Origin: Halobacteriales archaeon
GTDB taxonomy: Archaea > Halobacteriota > Halobacteria > Halorutilales > JAHENH01
DNA: 22,212 nucleotides
Direction of reading: 5' to 3'
Assembly: GCA_018609935.1 (NCBI GenBank)
Contig: JAHENH010000103.1
Coordinates: forward strand, 1-22,212
A program made the position numbers and the translations under genes. The notes under the pieces were generated by a model, which was given only the letters and a program-made list of their open reading frames with translations, was not told the DNA's origin and searched no databases. Shown here one piece after another: positions 1-7,092 of the stretch (position 1 is the first letter of the stretch; each line of letters starts with the position of its first letter).

Positions 1-1
1 T

Positions 2-406
2 ACGTTTGAGGTTGAGGGGACGTATAGTTATTATTGTATTCCTCATAAGACGTTGGGTATGGTTGGAAGGATTGTGTGTGGTAGTCCTGGTGGTCCTGGG
101 GAGCAAAATGAGATACCTGATCCGATGCCTGGTGGAGCACAGGGAAAAGGAATAGTACCCCCAAGCCAAGCCATAGTACAACAACAAAAAATCCCCTACC
201 CATACACACAAGAACAACAAGGTGGTGGACAACAACAAGGTGGAGGCCAACCTCAAGCAAGAACTTTGGAAGAAACAGGCGTCCCATATCAAGCGCATTT
301 CGTAGGTGTTGGGGCTATATTGGCTGTTGGAATATCTTTACTCTATAGTTTTTACTTTCTTAAATATGCAGATAGTCCCCAACATCAAGACCAAAGGGAT
401 AGATAA
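2..406 (+). CDS. Halocyanin-like blue copper protein, C-terminal part with membrane anchor (5' end outside window)
   Basis: This is the end of a small blue copper electron carrier, probably accepting electrons from the adjacent cytochrome b complex on the outer face of the membrane. The visible reading frame is open from base 2, so the N-terminus lies outside the window. It shows the type 1 copper signature of plastocyanin and halocyanin, Cys-x2-His-x4-Met (Cys codon 35-37, His 44-46, Met 59-61), followed by a glycine-rich end of the cupredoxin fold. A low-complexity Gln/Gly/Pro linker (about 170-270) follows, then one hydrophobic helix (about 295-360) and a short charged tail. A soluble cupredoxin tethered by a flexible linker and a C-terminal anchor fits a role as a bound donor or acceptor. 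It is 32 bases from the next gene, so it is probably in the same operon. Confidence in the cupredoxin call is high; the redox partner is inferred. Confidence 0.85.
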   Translation, partial: TFEVEGTYSYYCIPHKTLGMVGRIVCGSPGGPGEQNEIPDPMPGGAQGKGIVPPSQAIVQQQKIPYPYTQEQQGGGQQQGGGQPQARTLEETGVPYQAHFVGVGAILAVGISLLYSFYFLKYADSPQHQDQRDR

Positions 407-426
407 AATGTATAAAAAAAATAAAT

Positions 427-433
427 GGGTGAT
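427..433 (+). promoter_or_regulatory. Shine-Dalgarno site for the DUF7318-type gene
   Basis: GGGTGAT lies five bases before the ATG at 439 and matches the GGTGAT part of the archaeal anti-Shine-Dalgarno complement. It supports that start and the gene's place inside an operon rather than as a leaderless first gene. Confidence 0.6.
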
Positions 434-438
434 AATAG

Positions 439-816
439 ATGGCTAAATATGGAGAAATAAGAAGATATGAACCTCCACGTGAGAGTCTAGCAGGACTAAT
501 AGCTATAACAGTATTTACAATTATAGAATTTATACTGGTTGCAATCTTTCTAATAGAGATAACTGGTGGAAACGTAACTAGTATGGCTTCAAATGTATTT
601 CTAGGTACAGTGTTAGGGTTTATATTCATAGATCTTGCGTTACTATTGATGGTTTATAAAATGGAATTTCTACCAGATGTCTTAGTTGTAAAGAAAAGAA
701 GAAAGAAACCCGAAGATATATGGGTTGCAGAAGAAGACGTAGAAGGGGAAAGTATGAGAGAAAAATTTGAACAAGACCTTAGAAAGTCTTCATCTCCATT
801 TAAAAGAAAAATATGA
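439..816 (+). CDS. Small membrane protein of the cytochrome b locus (DUF7318-type)
   Basis: A 125-residue protein with two predicted membrane helices (about residues 18-42 and 50-73) and a basic then acidic cytoplasmic C-terminal tail. From memory it matches the haloarchaeal DUF7318 family, which sits beside the cytochrome b genes: the shared features are an N-terminal RRYEPPRES-like stretch, a F-L-G then F-I-D-L-A stretch in helix two, and the EFLPDVLVVKKRRKKPED segment just after it. No catalytic or metal-binding motif is visible. It lies between the halocyanin and petB, 11 bases before petB, so it is probably a supernumerary or assembly subunit of the bc-type complex. That function is inferred only from location. 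The start is supported by the upstream Shine-Dalgarno site. Confidence 0.8.
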   Translation: MAKYGEIRRYEPPRESLAGLIAITVFTIIEFILVAIFLIEITGGNVTSMASNVFLGTVLGFIFIDLALLLMVYKMEFLPDVLVVKKRRKKPEDIWVAEEDVEGESMREKFEQDLRKSSSPFKRKI

Positions 817-827
817 AAGTATAGATT

Positions 828-1631
828 ATGGAAAGGGAAGATCTTCCTAAACATAAAGAATGGATTAGAGATAAGGAAAAAGACCTAACACTTGCGGAAA
901 AAGGATACCTTAAAACCCTAACATTTCTAGATAAAAGACTAGAAATATCAGGATATCTTGAATTCATAGAAAACCTATATTATAAAACATATCTTCAGCT
1001 ACCTCTTACACATACAGAACAATACCAACTAGACAATAAATTTTGGTATTGGTATCCACTATATGCCCTAGGATCTTTCTCTCTACTAGCATATATAATG
1101 ACTATGATTACTGGACTATTACTAGGATTATATTATAGTCCAGGAGCTGCTGGGGCTACTGGAGCTGAAACTATTGCATATAAATCAATAAAGTTCATAA
1201 TGACAGATCTGAATTTCGGATTATTCCTTAGGTCACTACATAGATGGTCTGCACAGATCATGGTGGCAGCAGTGTTCTTACATATGCTTAGAGTTTATTT
1301 CACAGGAGCCTACAAACAACCAAGGGAAGCAAACTGGGTTGTAGGTATAGTGTTGCTATCTCTTACAATGCTTTTCGGATATTCAGGATATTTATTACCT
1401 TGGGACCAACTTTCTGTTTGGGCAGCACAGATAGGTGTTGAAATGTCTTTATCTATACCAATAATAGGTGACTGGGTTGCACAACTAGTCTTTGGAGGAT
1501 TCACCCCATCTGGAGATACATTAATCCGTATGTATATAATACATGTATTTTTACTTCCACTAACCGTTACAGCACTAATTGGAATACATCTCTGGTTTGT
1601 TTGGGTGCAAGGAATAGCAGAACCACACTAA
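828..1631 (+). CDS. petB: Cytochrome b, N-terminal (b6-type) subunit of the quinol oxidising complex
   Basis: This is the haem-bearing subunit of a bc1/b6f-type menaquinol oxidoreductase in the cytoplasmic membrane. The 267 residues hold about 75 charged, soluble N-terminal residues and then four membrane helices. The four haem-ligand histidines are visible: His138 and His152 in helix B, and His239 and His254 in helix D. The spacing of 14 in helix B and 15 in helix D is the cytochrome b6 pattern; mitochondrial-type cytochrome b has 14 in both. The helix C region carries the conserved GYLLPWDQLSVWA stretch near the quinol site. The N-terminal segment with TEQYQLDNKFWYWYPLYALG is typical of haloarchaeal PetB. 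The next gene supplies the C-terminal half, so cytochrome b is split. No Rieske gene is present in this window and one would be expected just upstream. Confidence 0.95.
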   Translation: MEREDLPKHKEWIRDKEKDLTLAEKGYLKTLTFLDKRLEISGYLEFIENLYYKTYLQLPLTHTEQYQLDNKFWYWYPLYALGSFSLLAYIMTMITGLLLGLYYSPGAAGATGAETIAYKSIKFIMTDLNFGLFLRSLHRWSAQIMVAAVFLHMLRVYFTGAYKQPREANWVVGIVLLSLTMLFGYSGYLLPWDQLSVWAAQIGVEMSLSIPIIGDWVAQLVFGGFTPSGDTLIRMYIIHVFLLPLTVTALIGIHLWFVWVQGIAEPH

Positions 1632-1649
1632 AAACATAAAATAAAAAAT

Positions 1650-2498
1650 ATGACAGAAAAAACAAAAAAACACAAACGAAAAATGACTGATGGTGGAGAA
1701 GTAGAAAAATCTGATGAAGACATAGAAGAACTATTAGAGGAAAACGAACAACTAAAACAAAGACTAGAAAGTTTTGAAGAGGACTATGCTGAAGAAAAAC
1801 CTAGTTTTGAGGACAGGAAACAAAACACAAAAGGTCTAGCTAAACTGAGCTATGAATATCTAGAAAGATCTAAAGCAGAAAACAAACGAGTTAGACAACA
1901 GAAAAACTATAAAGAAGTTTCTCTTCAGCCTCTATGGCCCCATGAAATGGTTAGAAACCTCTCAATTGCAGCCTTTTTCACAGGCATGATGATATTGGTA
2001 GCAGCTCTACTACCTCCACATATAGACGCACCAGCAAACCTAAGTGAAACTCCTTTTATAATCCTTCCTGACTGGTATCTATACTGGTCATTTGGACTTT
2101 TAAAACTTGGACCAATAAATCCAAATATAGCCTTCCTTGGGGGCCAGAAAATAGTATCAGATAGAGTATTTGGTGTCGTAGCTAACATTGTAGTAGTAGG
2201 AGTTCTACTTATACTACCATTTATAAACCCAGGAAAAGCACGTCGTCCTGTAGAAGAACCTTTCTGGGCTTCAATAGGTGTAGGAGGAGTAATATTTGCA
2301 TTCACAATAAGTGTACTAGCAGTACAAAATATAGTAACAGAGTTTTCAATACTTGGATTTTCACTATCCTCAAGTCTACTATTCGATCTTACATTTATAC
2401 TACCAATACTAGCTGCACTAATAACTTATCCAATCCTCAAAGCCTTCCAACAAGGATATATGTATGACTTAAACAGAAGATACTACAGACTAAGATAA
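1650..2498 (+). CDS. petD: Cytochrome b, C-terminal (subunit IV-like) subunit with charged N-terminal extension
   Basis: This is the partner of the preceding gene and completes the split cytochrome b. After about 100 residues it has four predicted helices (about 103-122, 174-192, 208-228 and 243-263). Residues 140-143 read PDWY, the haloarchaeal form of the PEWY motif of the quinol oxidation site, followed by YWSFGLLK. The C-terminus ends GYMYDLNRRYYRLR, as in haloarchaeal homologues. Residues 1-60 are very hydrophilic; residues about 22-48 are acidic with a leucine-rich heptad look and may form a short coiled coil. ATG at 1650 is used; ATG at 1683 is an alternative that would remove 11 residues. 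The gap to petB is 18 bases, so the two are co-transcribed. The symbol varies between annotations (petC or petD). Confidence 0.92.
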   Translation: MTEKTKKHKRKMTDGGEVEKSDEDIEELLEENEQLKQRLESFEEDYAEEKPSFEDRKQNTKGLAKLSYEYLERSKAENKRVRQQKNYKEVSLQPLWPHEMVRNLSIAAFFTGMMILVAALLPPHIDAPANLSETPFIILPDWYLYWSFGLLKLGPINPNIAFLGGQKIVSDRVFGVVANIVVVGVLLILPFINPGKARRPVEEPFWASIGVGGVIFAFTISVLAVQNIVTEFSILGFSLSSSLLFDLTFILPILAALITYPILKAFQQGYMYDLNRRYYRLR

Positions 2499-2516
2499 AC
2501 CACAAACCAAGATAAA

Positions 2517-2763
2517 TTGACACCCTCCCCACTTTAAAGGGCGAGAATTCCCCGAAGGGGGATATTCAGGTCCTACCTAACTCACTTTGTTTGTGGGGGA
2601 AGGGGGGTTGTCAGTGAACTTTTCTTCTAACCCGTTACAGGGTAGTCGGTGTAGTTGCTGTTCGGATTTACCGTTCCTGACTTCCGAGCTAGTTGACCGT
2701 GGCTCTTCCTCCCATTACCTAAATCCGTCAAACACGGATTAAGGAAAAAGGGTCTCCGAGCCA
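2517..2763 (-). mobile_element. IS200/IS605-type right-end remnant with strong RNA-like secondary structure; no transposase
   Basis: This 320-base gap in the cytochrome operon has no supported gene. On the minus strand it ends at 2517 with GGGGAGGGTGTCAA, which resembles the right end of many IS1341/IS605-type elements, and just inside it has a hairpin with a TTCG loop (2547-2563). TTGACACCCTCCCC at 2517-2530 and GGGGGGTTGTCA at 2602-2613 form an imperfect inverted repeat about 97 bases across. Further in is a hairpin at 2718-2744 (10 pairs with one mismatch) nested within TGGCTC/GAGCCA (2700-2705 and 2758-2763). In known elements this region would be the 3' end of tnpB plus its guide RNA. 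No TnpB residues can be recognised here, so it is a decayed remnant or an RNA gene. The right boundary is uncertain. Confidence 0.55.
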
Positions 2764-2795
2764 AAGAAGATGAAAAGTTGAGATGTATCGGCATA

Positions 2796-2801
2796 CTTAA
2801 G
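2796..2801 (+). promoter_or_regulatory. Possible promoter (CTTAAG-centred TATA-like box)
   Basis: CTTAAGTTTATTAAG runs from 2796 to 2810, 18-23 bases before the TTG at 2819. The same hexamer occurs at similar spacing before ppsA and adkA. It would let the two downstream small genes be transcribed separately from petB/petD despite the inserted element. Confidence 0.35.
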
Positions 2802-2818
2802 TTTATTAAGCCCTACCT

Positions 2819-3094
2819 TTGACAACGTGTATTTCGATGACAAAAAGCTTGGGTGGTTTTAGAGTGCGTGAAATAGAGGTTGATGAAAACATATATCGAG
2901 TTTCAACTATACTTTCTATATTAGTATCTATGGGGTTAATTGTTTCAGGATTGTTTATTATAGATATTGGGCTTTCAGGCCAGCAAAATATAGGTATAAT
3001 ATTAGGGTTAATATTAATTTTGGTTGCTTCTATGTTTTATATATTTTCTTCCAGATTTATACATCAAGCTGGAGGTGAAGAAAAAAATGGCTGA
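2819..3094 (+). CDS. Small two-helix membrane protein (DUF7315-type)
   Basis: A 91-residue protein with two predicted membrane helices (about residues 29-50 and 57-78) and an amphipathic, acidic N-terminal segment (FRVREIEVDENIYRVST). From memory it fits the haloarchaeal DUF7315 family found next to the cytochrome b genes and directly before a DUF7314 gene, as here. Nothing catalytic is visible; a supernumerary or assembly role in the respiratory complex is inferred from position. The start is uncertain: TTG at 2819 has a suitable promoter spacing, while ATG at 2837 and GTG at 2864 are alternatives that leave the conserved part intact. It overlaps the next gene by 8 bases, which indicates translational coupling. 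Confidence 0.7.
   Translation: MTTCISMTKSLGGFRVREIEVDENIYRVSTILSILVSMGLIVSGLFIIDIGLSGQQNIGIILGLILILVASMFYIFSSRFIHQAGGEEKNG
3071..3078 (+). promoter_or_regulatory. Strong Shine-Dalgarno site deciding the start at 3087
   Basis: GGAGGTGA lies eight bases before ATG 3087, inside the 3' end of the preceding gene. It is the best ribosome binding site in the window and rules out upstream in-frame starts for the next gene. Confidence 0.85.
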
Positions 3095-3374
3095 TGAGTT
3101 TGCAGTAGGAGGGATATTTGGGACAGTAGGAGGGTTTTTGTGGTTAATATTCGCAGGTTTATATAAAACACCGTCTTTTGAAGAACAGTTTACAGCGGTA
3201 GTGGAAAATCCTGTACATATAGGTATTCCTACAGATATAGGGTTGTTCCTTGCTGATCTGTCACTTGCTCTAATGATACTTGGGCCTATTACATGGTGGA
3301 TTGTAGTTCCAATAGCTAAATGGACTGTAACAAAACAAAGAAGGAAAACAAAAGATAATACTGAACTTGAATAA
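3087..3374 (+). CDS. Small two-helix membrane protein (DUF7314-type)
   Basis: A 95-residue protein starting MADEFAVGGIFGTVGGFLW. It has two hydrophobic helices (about residues 7-25 and 55-78), a short extracytoplasmic loop with YKTPSFE, and a basic C-terminal tail. From memory it resembles the haloarchaeal DUF7314 family, which shares the MADEF start and the TPSF region and is encoded beside cytochrome b genes. No enzymatic motif is seen. With its overlapping upstream partner it probably forms an accessory pair for the bc-type complex; this is inference from neighbourhood. An upstream in-frame start at 3024 would give 116 residues, but the Shine-Dalgarno site at 3071-3078 makes ATG 3087 clearly preferred. 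Confidence 0.75.
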   Translation: MADEFAVGGIFGTVGGFLWLIFAGLYKTPSFEEQFTAVVENPVHIGIPTDIGLFLADLSLALMILGPITWWIVVPIAKWTVTKQRRKTKDNTELE

Positions 3375-3392
3375 ATAGGTAGAAAGGATAAT

Positions 3393-4037
3393 GTGGATCC
3401 AGAAATATTCAAAGAAATAATAGAAAAATTATATAATACTTATAGCCCTTCTAAGAGAAAAACTGATCCTTGGGAAGAAATAGTACTTACTATTTTATCA
3501 CAAAATACAAACGATGGAAACCGAGATAGAGCATTCAAACGGTTATGGAATAAATATAAAACACCAAACAAAATATTAGAGGCAGATAAAGAAGAGATAG
3601 AAGAACTTATAGGTCCTGCAGGGCTTGCGTCTTCAAAGACACAATATCTGAAAAATGCAGCTAGATATATAAGAGAAAAGCATGAAGGTGACACAGACTG
3701 GATAAAAAATAATCCACCAAAGGAAGTACATAGAGAACTTACAAGTATAAAAGGAATAGGCCATAAAACAGCTGATGTAGTATTAATGTTCTCTGCTGAC
3801 GCGGATCTATGTCCTGTAGACACACATGTCTATAGAGTGTCTAAACGGCTAGGTATTGCTGACGGATCCAAAAAAAAGGTTAGACAACACCTACAAGAAC
3901 TAAGGGATTATGTTGATCTAGATAAAACACATCTATCACTCATAGCGCATGGACGTAACACATGCAAGGCACGGAGTCCTCTGTGTAGTGAATGTATAGT
4001 TGAAGAAAAATGTGAAAAAATAGGAGTTGAAGATTAG
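3393..4037 (+). CDS. nth: Endonuclease III (DNA glycosylase/AP lyase)
   Basis: A base excision repair enzyme that removes oxidised pyrimidines and cleaves the abasic site. The 214 residues are the usual length. The helix-hairpin-helix motif lies around 115-130 (LTSIKGIGHKTADVV), with the catalytic lysine as Lys125 and the catalytic aspartate as Asp143 in VDTHVYRV. The [4Fe-4S] cluster loop is complete: Cys191-x6-Cys198-x2-Cys201-x5-Cys207. The start is GTG at 3393; an ATG two bases earlier is out of frame. It follows the small membrane genes after 18 bases, a neighbourhood also known from haloarchaea, and its stop TAG shares a base with the start of the next gene. Confidence 0.96.
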   Translation: MDPEIFKEIIEKLYNTYSPSKRKTDPWEEIVLTILSQNTNDGNRDRAFKRLWNKYKTPNKILEADKEEIEELIGPAGLASSKTQYLKNAARYIREKHEGDTDWIKNNPPKEVHRELTSIKGIGHKTADVVLMFSADADLCPVDTHVYRVSKRLGIADGSKKKVRQHLQELRDYVDLDKTHLSLIAHGRNTCKARSPLCSECIVEEKCEKIGVED

Positions 4038-5212
4038 TGTCAGAGAATCTTCCTTTCTCTAAATGGTGGCTAATACTAGTTTCCTCGATTTCTCTTGCTG
4101 CTGTTGGAGCATACCAGTATGCATGGCCCTCAATAAAGACACCAATAGGAGAAATACTAAGTATATCAACTCTATCTTTAAGCACAATATTTACTTTATT
4201 TATACTATTTCAATCAATTTCTCAGTTCCCAATAGGATGGCTTAGAGACAAAAAAGGCCCTAAAATACCATTACTTATAGGTACAACCCTAGGAAGTCTA
4301 GGCTTTCTAGGTGTAGTGGTTTCTAGTACACCTATACATCTAGCTTTCTTTTATTGTATAGGTGGAATAGGTACAGGTGCTGTCTATACAGTAGCGATCA
4401 ATACGCCAGTAAAATGGTTTAAAGAAAAAAGAGGACTGGCATCAGGCATAGTAGCTATGGCATATAGTGGAGGGAGTTTTTTTATAATACCTATATTTAG
4501 CTCTATAAACTACCAACATGGACTTATAGGTCTAAGCGTCTTAATTTTTTCTTCTACAGCTATAGCGTATTTTATACTTAAAGACCCTGAAATCCGTGAA
4601 ACTAAAAAAACAAAAAGAAAACAAAAAAACAGCTATAGTTGGCATAAAACCCTCAAGACATGGCAGTTCTGGATCCTATATGGGATATTCATAATAGTTA
4701 ATGGTATAGGGCTGATGCTTGTAGATAAAATAATTGGTTTTGCAACAAATAATGGGTTATCCTCAACTATAGCTATAACTGCAGCATCACTGATAGCACT
4801 ATCAGAGGCTGTAGGTAGACCAATACTTGGAAGCGTATCAGATAGGCTAGGAAGAGAAAAAACTACATCAATAGTACTTATCCTATGTGGAATAAGTATG
4901 TATCTAATAACTATAGCTGGCCAGAAAAGAATTGAAATATTATTTATAACAACAGTTTTCCTATCATCGTTTTTTAGAACACCAATCTTTGCAATATTTC
5001 CAAGCATTGTGGGAGACTACTATGGATCACCAACATCTTCACAGAACTACGCATTACTTTATACTGGAAAGATATGGGGTGGAGTTTTCGGAGGTTTTCT
5101 AACAGCAATCTTAATAACTTCTATTGGATGGAATCACACATTTATATTGGGAGCTATCCTGGCACTACTGTCAGGTATAGCAGCTTTATTTTTAAAACCA
5201 CCTGATAAATAA
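4037..5212 (+). CDS. MFS transporter, OFA (oxalate/formate antiporter)-like
   Basis: A 391-residue major facilitator protein with about 12 hydrophobic helices in two halves. The MFS loop motif GxxxDxxG appears after helix 2 (GWLRDKKG, residues 67-74) and again in the second half (GSVSDRLGR, residues 265-273). The segment NTPVKWFKEKRGLASGI between helices 4 and 5 is characteristic of the OFA subgroup, which carries small carboxylates. The substrate cannot be read from the sequence. The start codon is GTG at 4037, overlapping the nth stop by one base (TAGTG), so translation is probably coupled. An ATG start is not available near the conserved N-terminus. The pairing with nth suggests shared transcription rather than shared function. 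Confidence 0.85.
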   Translation: MSENLPFSKWWLILVSSISLAAVGAYQYAWPSIKTPIGEILSISTLSLSTIFTLFILFQSISQFPIGWLRDKKGPKIPLLIGTTLGSLGFLGVVVSSTPIHLAFFYCIGGIGTGAVYTVAINTPVKWFKEKRGLASGIVAMAYSGGSFFIIPIFSSINYQHGLIGLSVLIFSSTAIAYFILKDPEIRETKKTKRKQKNSYSWHKTLKTWQFWILYGIFIIVNGIGLMLVDKIIGFATNNGLSSTIAITAASLIALSEAVGRPILGSVSDRLGREKTTSIVLILCGISMYLITIAGQKRIEILFITTVFLSSFFRTPIFAIFPSIVGDYYGSPTSSQNYALLYTGKIWGGVFGGFLTAILITSIGWNHTFILGAILALLSGIAALFLKPPDK

Positions 5213-5288
5213 CAAAAAACCATCTCTGTTTTCAGTAAAGATCCTATCTAGCGAAATTAACTTTACTCTACAACCTCTCATATCTTTT

Positions 5289-6164
5289 ATGAATGTTACT
5301 GAAGGAGTATTTCCTGCTTTAATAACTCCTTTTGATTCTGATGGAAATGTAGACTATGATAGTTTAGCGGAGAATATAGATAGAATAGAAGATTCTGGAA
5401 TAGCTGGACTAGTTCCCTGTGGATCCACAGGTGAAAGTGCAACATTAACATATGAAGAACATAAAGACATAATAGATTTTACAGTAGAAAATTCTTCTCT
5501 ACCTGTAATAGCAGGTACAGGATCCAACTCTACACATGAAGCTATAGAGCTTACAAAACATGCAGATAAAGCAGGTGCAGATGCTGCATTACTCATATCC
5601 CCATACTATAACATACCAAACAATAATGGACTTATAGAACATTATAAACAAATAGCAGATCCTGTAGACATACCAATAATACTATATAACGTTCCAGGAA
5701 GAACTGGACAAGATATAGCAGAGGTAGTACCAGAACTTGCAAACCATCCTAATATAGCCGGACTAAAAGAAGCAAGTGGAGACATAGGACAAGTATCAAA
5801 CCTAATCAATAAAACAAAAGATGAGGAATTTGATGTTATTTCAGGAGACGACCCTATGACCCTACCAATAATAGAACTAGGTGGTAGTGGAGTAATAAGT
5901 GTAGCTGCAAATCTCTTCCCAGAAAAAATGACCGATATGGTTGAAAAAGCACAGAACGGAAACATAGAAAAAGCAAGAAAAATACACTACGAACTACTCC
6001 CCTTATTTAATGTCTTATTCATAGATACAAACCCAATACCAGTAAAGATAGCTATGGAAGAACTAGGATATGCTAGTTCATCACTACGCCTCCCATTAAA
6101 TACTGAAATAAAAAAACAACATAAAAACAAAATAAAAAATATAGTAAGAAAAATAAAAGACTAA
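5289..6164 (+). CDS. dapA: 4-hydroxy-tetrahydrodipicolinate synthase
   Basis: First committed step of the diaminopimelate route to lysine: condensation of pyruvate with aspartate semialdehyde. The 291 residues form one TIM barrel of the usual length. The Schiff-base lysine is Lys160 (GLKEASG), the catalytic tyrosine is Tyr133 in YNVPGRTG, Thr47 lies in GSTGES, Tyr107 in SPYYN, and Arg138 is the carboxylate-binding arginine. It belongs to the DHDPS/N-acetylneuraminate lyase superfamily. Its place directly before dapB supports the lysine role over a sugar-acid aldolase. It has a separate leader of about 76 bases after the MFS gene and a weak A/T-rich box near 5255-5270. The C-terminal tail is unusually lysine-rich. 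Confidence 0.93.
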   Translation: MNVTEGVFPALITPFDSDGNVDYDSLAENIDRIEDSGIAGLVPCGSTGESATLTYEEHKDIIDFTVENSSLPVIAGTGSNSTHEAIELTKHADKAGADAALLISPYYNIPNNNGLIEHYKQIADPVDIPIILYNVPGRTGQDIAEVVPELANHPNIAGLKEASGDIGQVSNLINKTKDEEFDVISGDDPMTLPIIELGGSGVISVAANLFPEKMTDMVEKAQNGNIEKARKIHYELLPLFNVLFIDTNPIPVKIAMEELGYASSSLRLPLNTEIKKQHKNKIKNIVRKIKD

Positions 6165-6260
6165 AAAATATACCAGATAAACCCATTCTCTAAAAAGAAA
6201 CTATAGATATATTTAAAAAACTAACCGACTAAAAATTCTATTTTTGAAATAATTCTCAGG

Positions 6261-6282
6261 CTTAAAAGATATATAAATATAA
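6261..6282 (+). promoter_or_regulatory. TATA-like promoter box upstream of dapB
   Basis: CTTAAAAGATATATAAATAT is a strong archaeal TATA-like stretch about 50-70 bases before ATG 6331. It suggests dapB has its own promoter despite following dapA, with a leader of about 40 bases. The rest of the 166-base gap shows nothing else. Confidence 0.5.
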
Positions 6283-6330
6283 GTAAATTTTCTTCAAAGG
6301 ATTTGACTTTACGGGTTTCTATTGTTATCT

Positions 6331-7092
6331 ATGGCTGTTAACTTGGTGGTCTTCGGTGCTAAAGGAAGAATGGGGGGATTGATTTGTGAACTAGCAAAAG
6401 AAAATGATGAAATAGAGCTATCTGGTGTAGTGGATGTTATAGATGGGAAAATAGAAGGTTTAGATATAATACATCCTAGAGATGCGTTTGATGAATTTAA
6501 AAATGCAGACGTAGCTGTAGAGTTTTCCTCTCCGGAAGGTCTTTCTAGTTGTCTAGAGTTGGCTTTAGAGACAAATACAGCACTTGTTTCAGGTACTACA
6601 GGTATATCTGATAAAATTAAAAATAAAATAAAGGAAGCTTCAGAACAGATACCTATAGTTAGATCTAGGAATTTCGCTTCAGGTGTTAATGTTTTCTGGA
6701 GTCTTATAGAGGAACTTTCTAGGTATCTATCCAACTATGATTTTGAAGTTGTTGAAACACATCATAGACATAAAAAAGATGCTCCATCTGGAACTGCTTT
6801 AGAGGCTGTAGAACGAATACAGGAGGGATTAGGGGAGGATAGAGAAAAAGTATATGGAAGACATGGAGAACAACAAAGACAAGATGAGATAGGTATACAT
6901 TCAAGAAGAGCTGGAGAAATAGTTGGAGAACACGAAGTGTTGGCTGCAGGTGATGGTGAAGAAATCGTGGTTAAACATAGGGCAGAAAATAGACGGGCTT
7001 TCGCATCAGGCGCTATAAACGCTTGTTTGTTTGCAGCTAAAAAACAAAACGGAATCTATGATGTAGATGACGTACTTAGTTCTCCTCTATAG
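6331..7092 (+). CDS. dapB: 4-hydroxy-tetrahydrodipicolinate reductase
   Basis: Second step after dapA in lysine/diaminopimelate synthesis, an NAD(P)H-dependent reduction. The N-terminal Rossmann fold shows GAKGRMG at residues 9-15. The catalytic signature is intact: His144 and Lys148 in THHRHKKDAPSGTA (residues 143-156). The C-terminal HRAENRRAFASGA segment is typical of the family. ATG at 6331 is used; a TTG at 6322 would add three residues with no support. At 253 residues it is the normal size. Its 3' end overlaps the convergent dapF by 37 bases, so the two mRNAs must be complementary at their ends. Confidence 0.95.
   Translation: MAVNLVVFGAKGRMGGLICELAKENDEIELSGVVDVIDGKIEGLDIIHPRDAFDEFKNADVAVEFSSPEGLSSCLELALETNTALVSGTTGISDKIKNKIKEASEQIPIVRSRNFASGVNVFWSLIEELSRYLSNYDFEVVETHHRHKKDAPSGTALEAVERIQEGLGEDREKVYGRHGEQQRQDEIGIHSRRAGEIVGEHEVLAAGDGEEIVVKHRAENRRAFASGAINACLFAAKKQNGIYDVDDVLSSPL

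Noticed and set aside
2627..2794. Minus-strand open frame of 55 codons inside the structured insert in the cytochrome operon
   Set aside because: It overlaps strong hairpins, has no ribosome site or recognisable motif, and is better explained as the RNA or element end.
3024..3086. Upstream start extending the DUF7314-type protein by 21 residues
   Set aside because: The perfect Shine-Dalgarno site at 3071-3078 fits ATG 3087, and the extra residues are the out-of-frame reading of the preceding gene.
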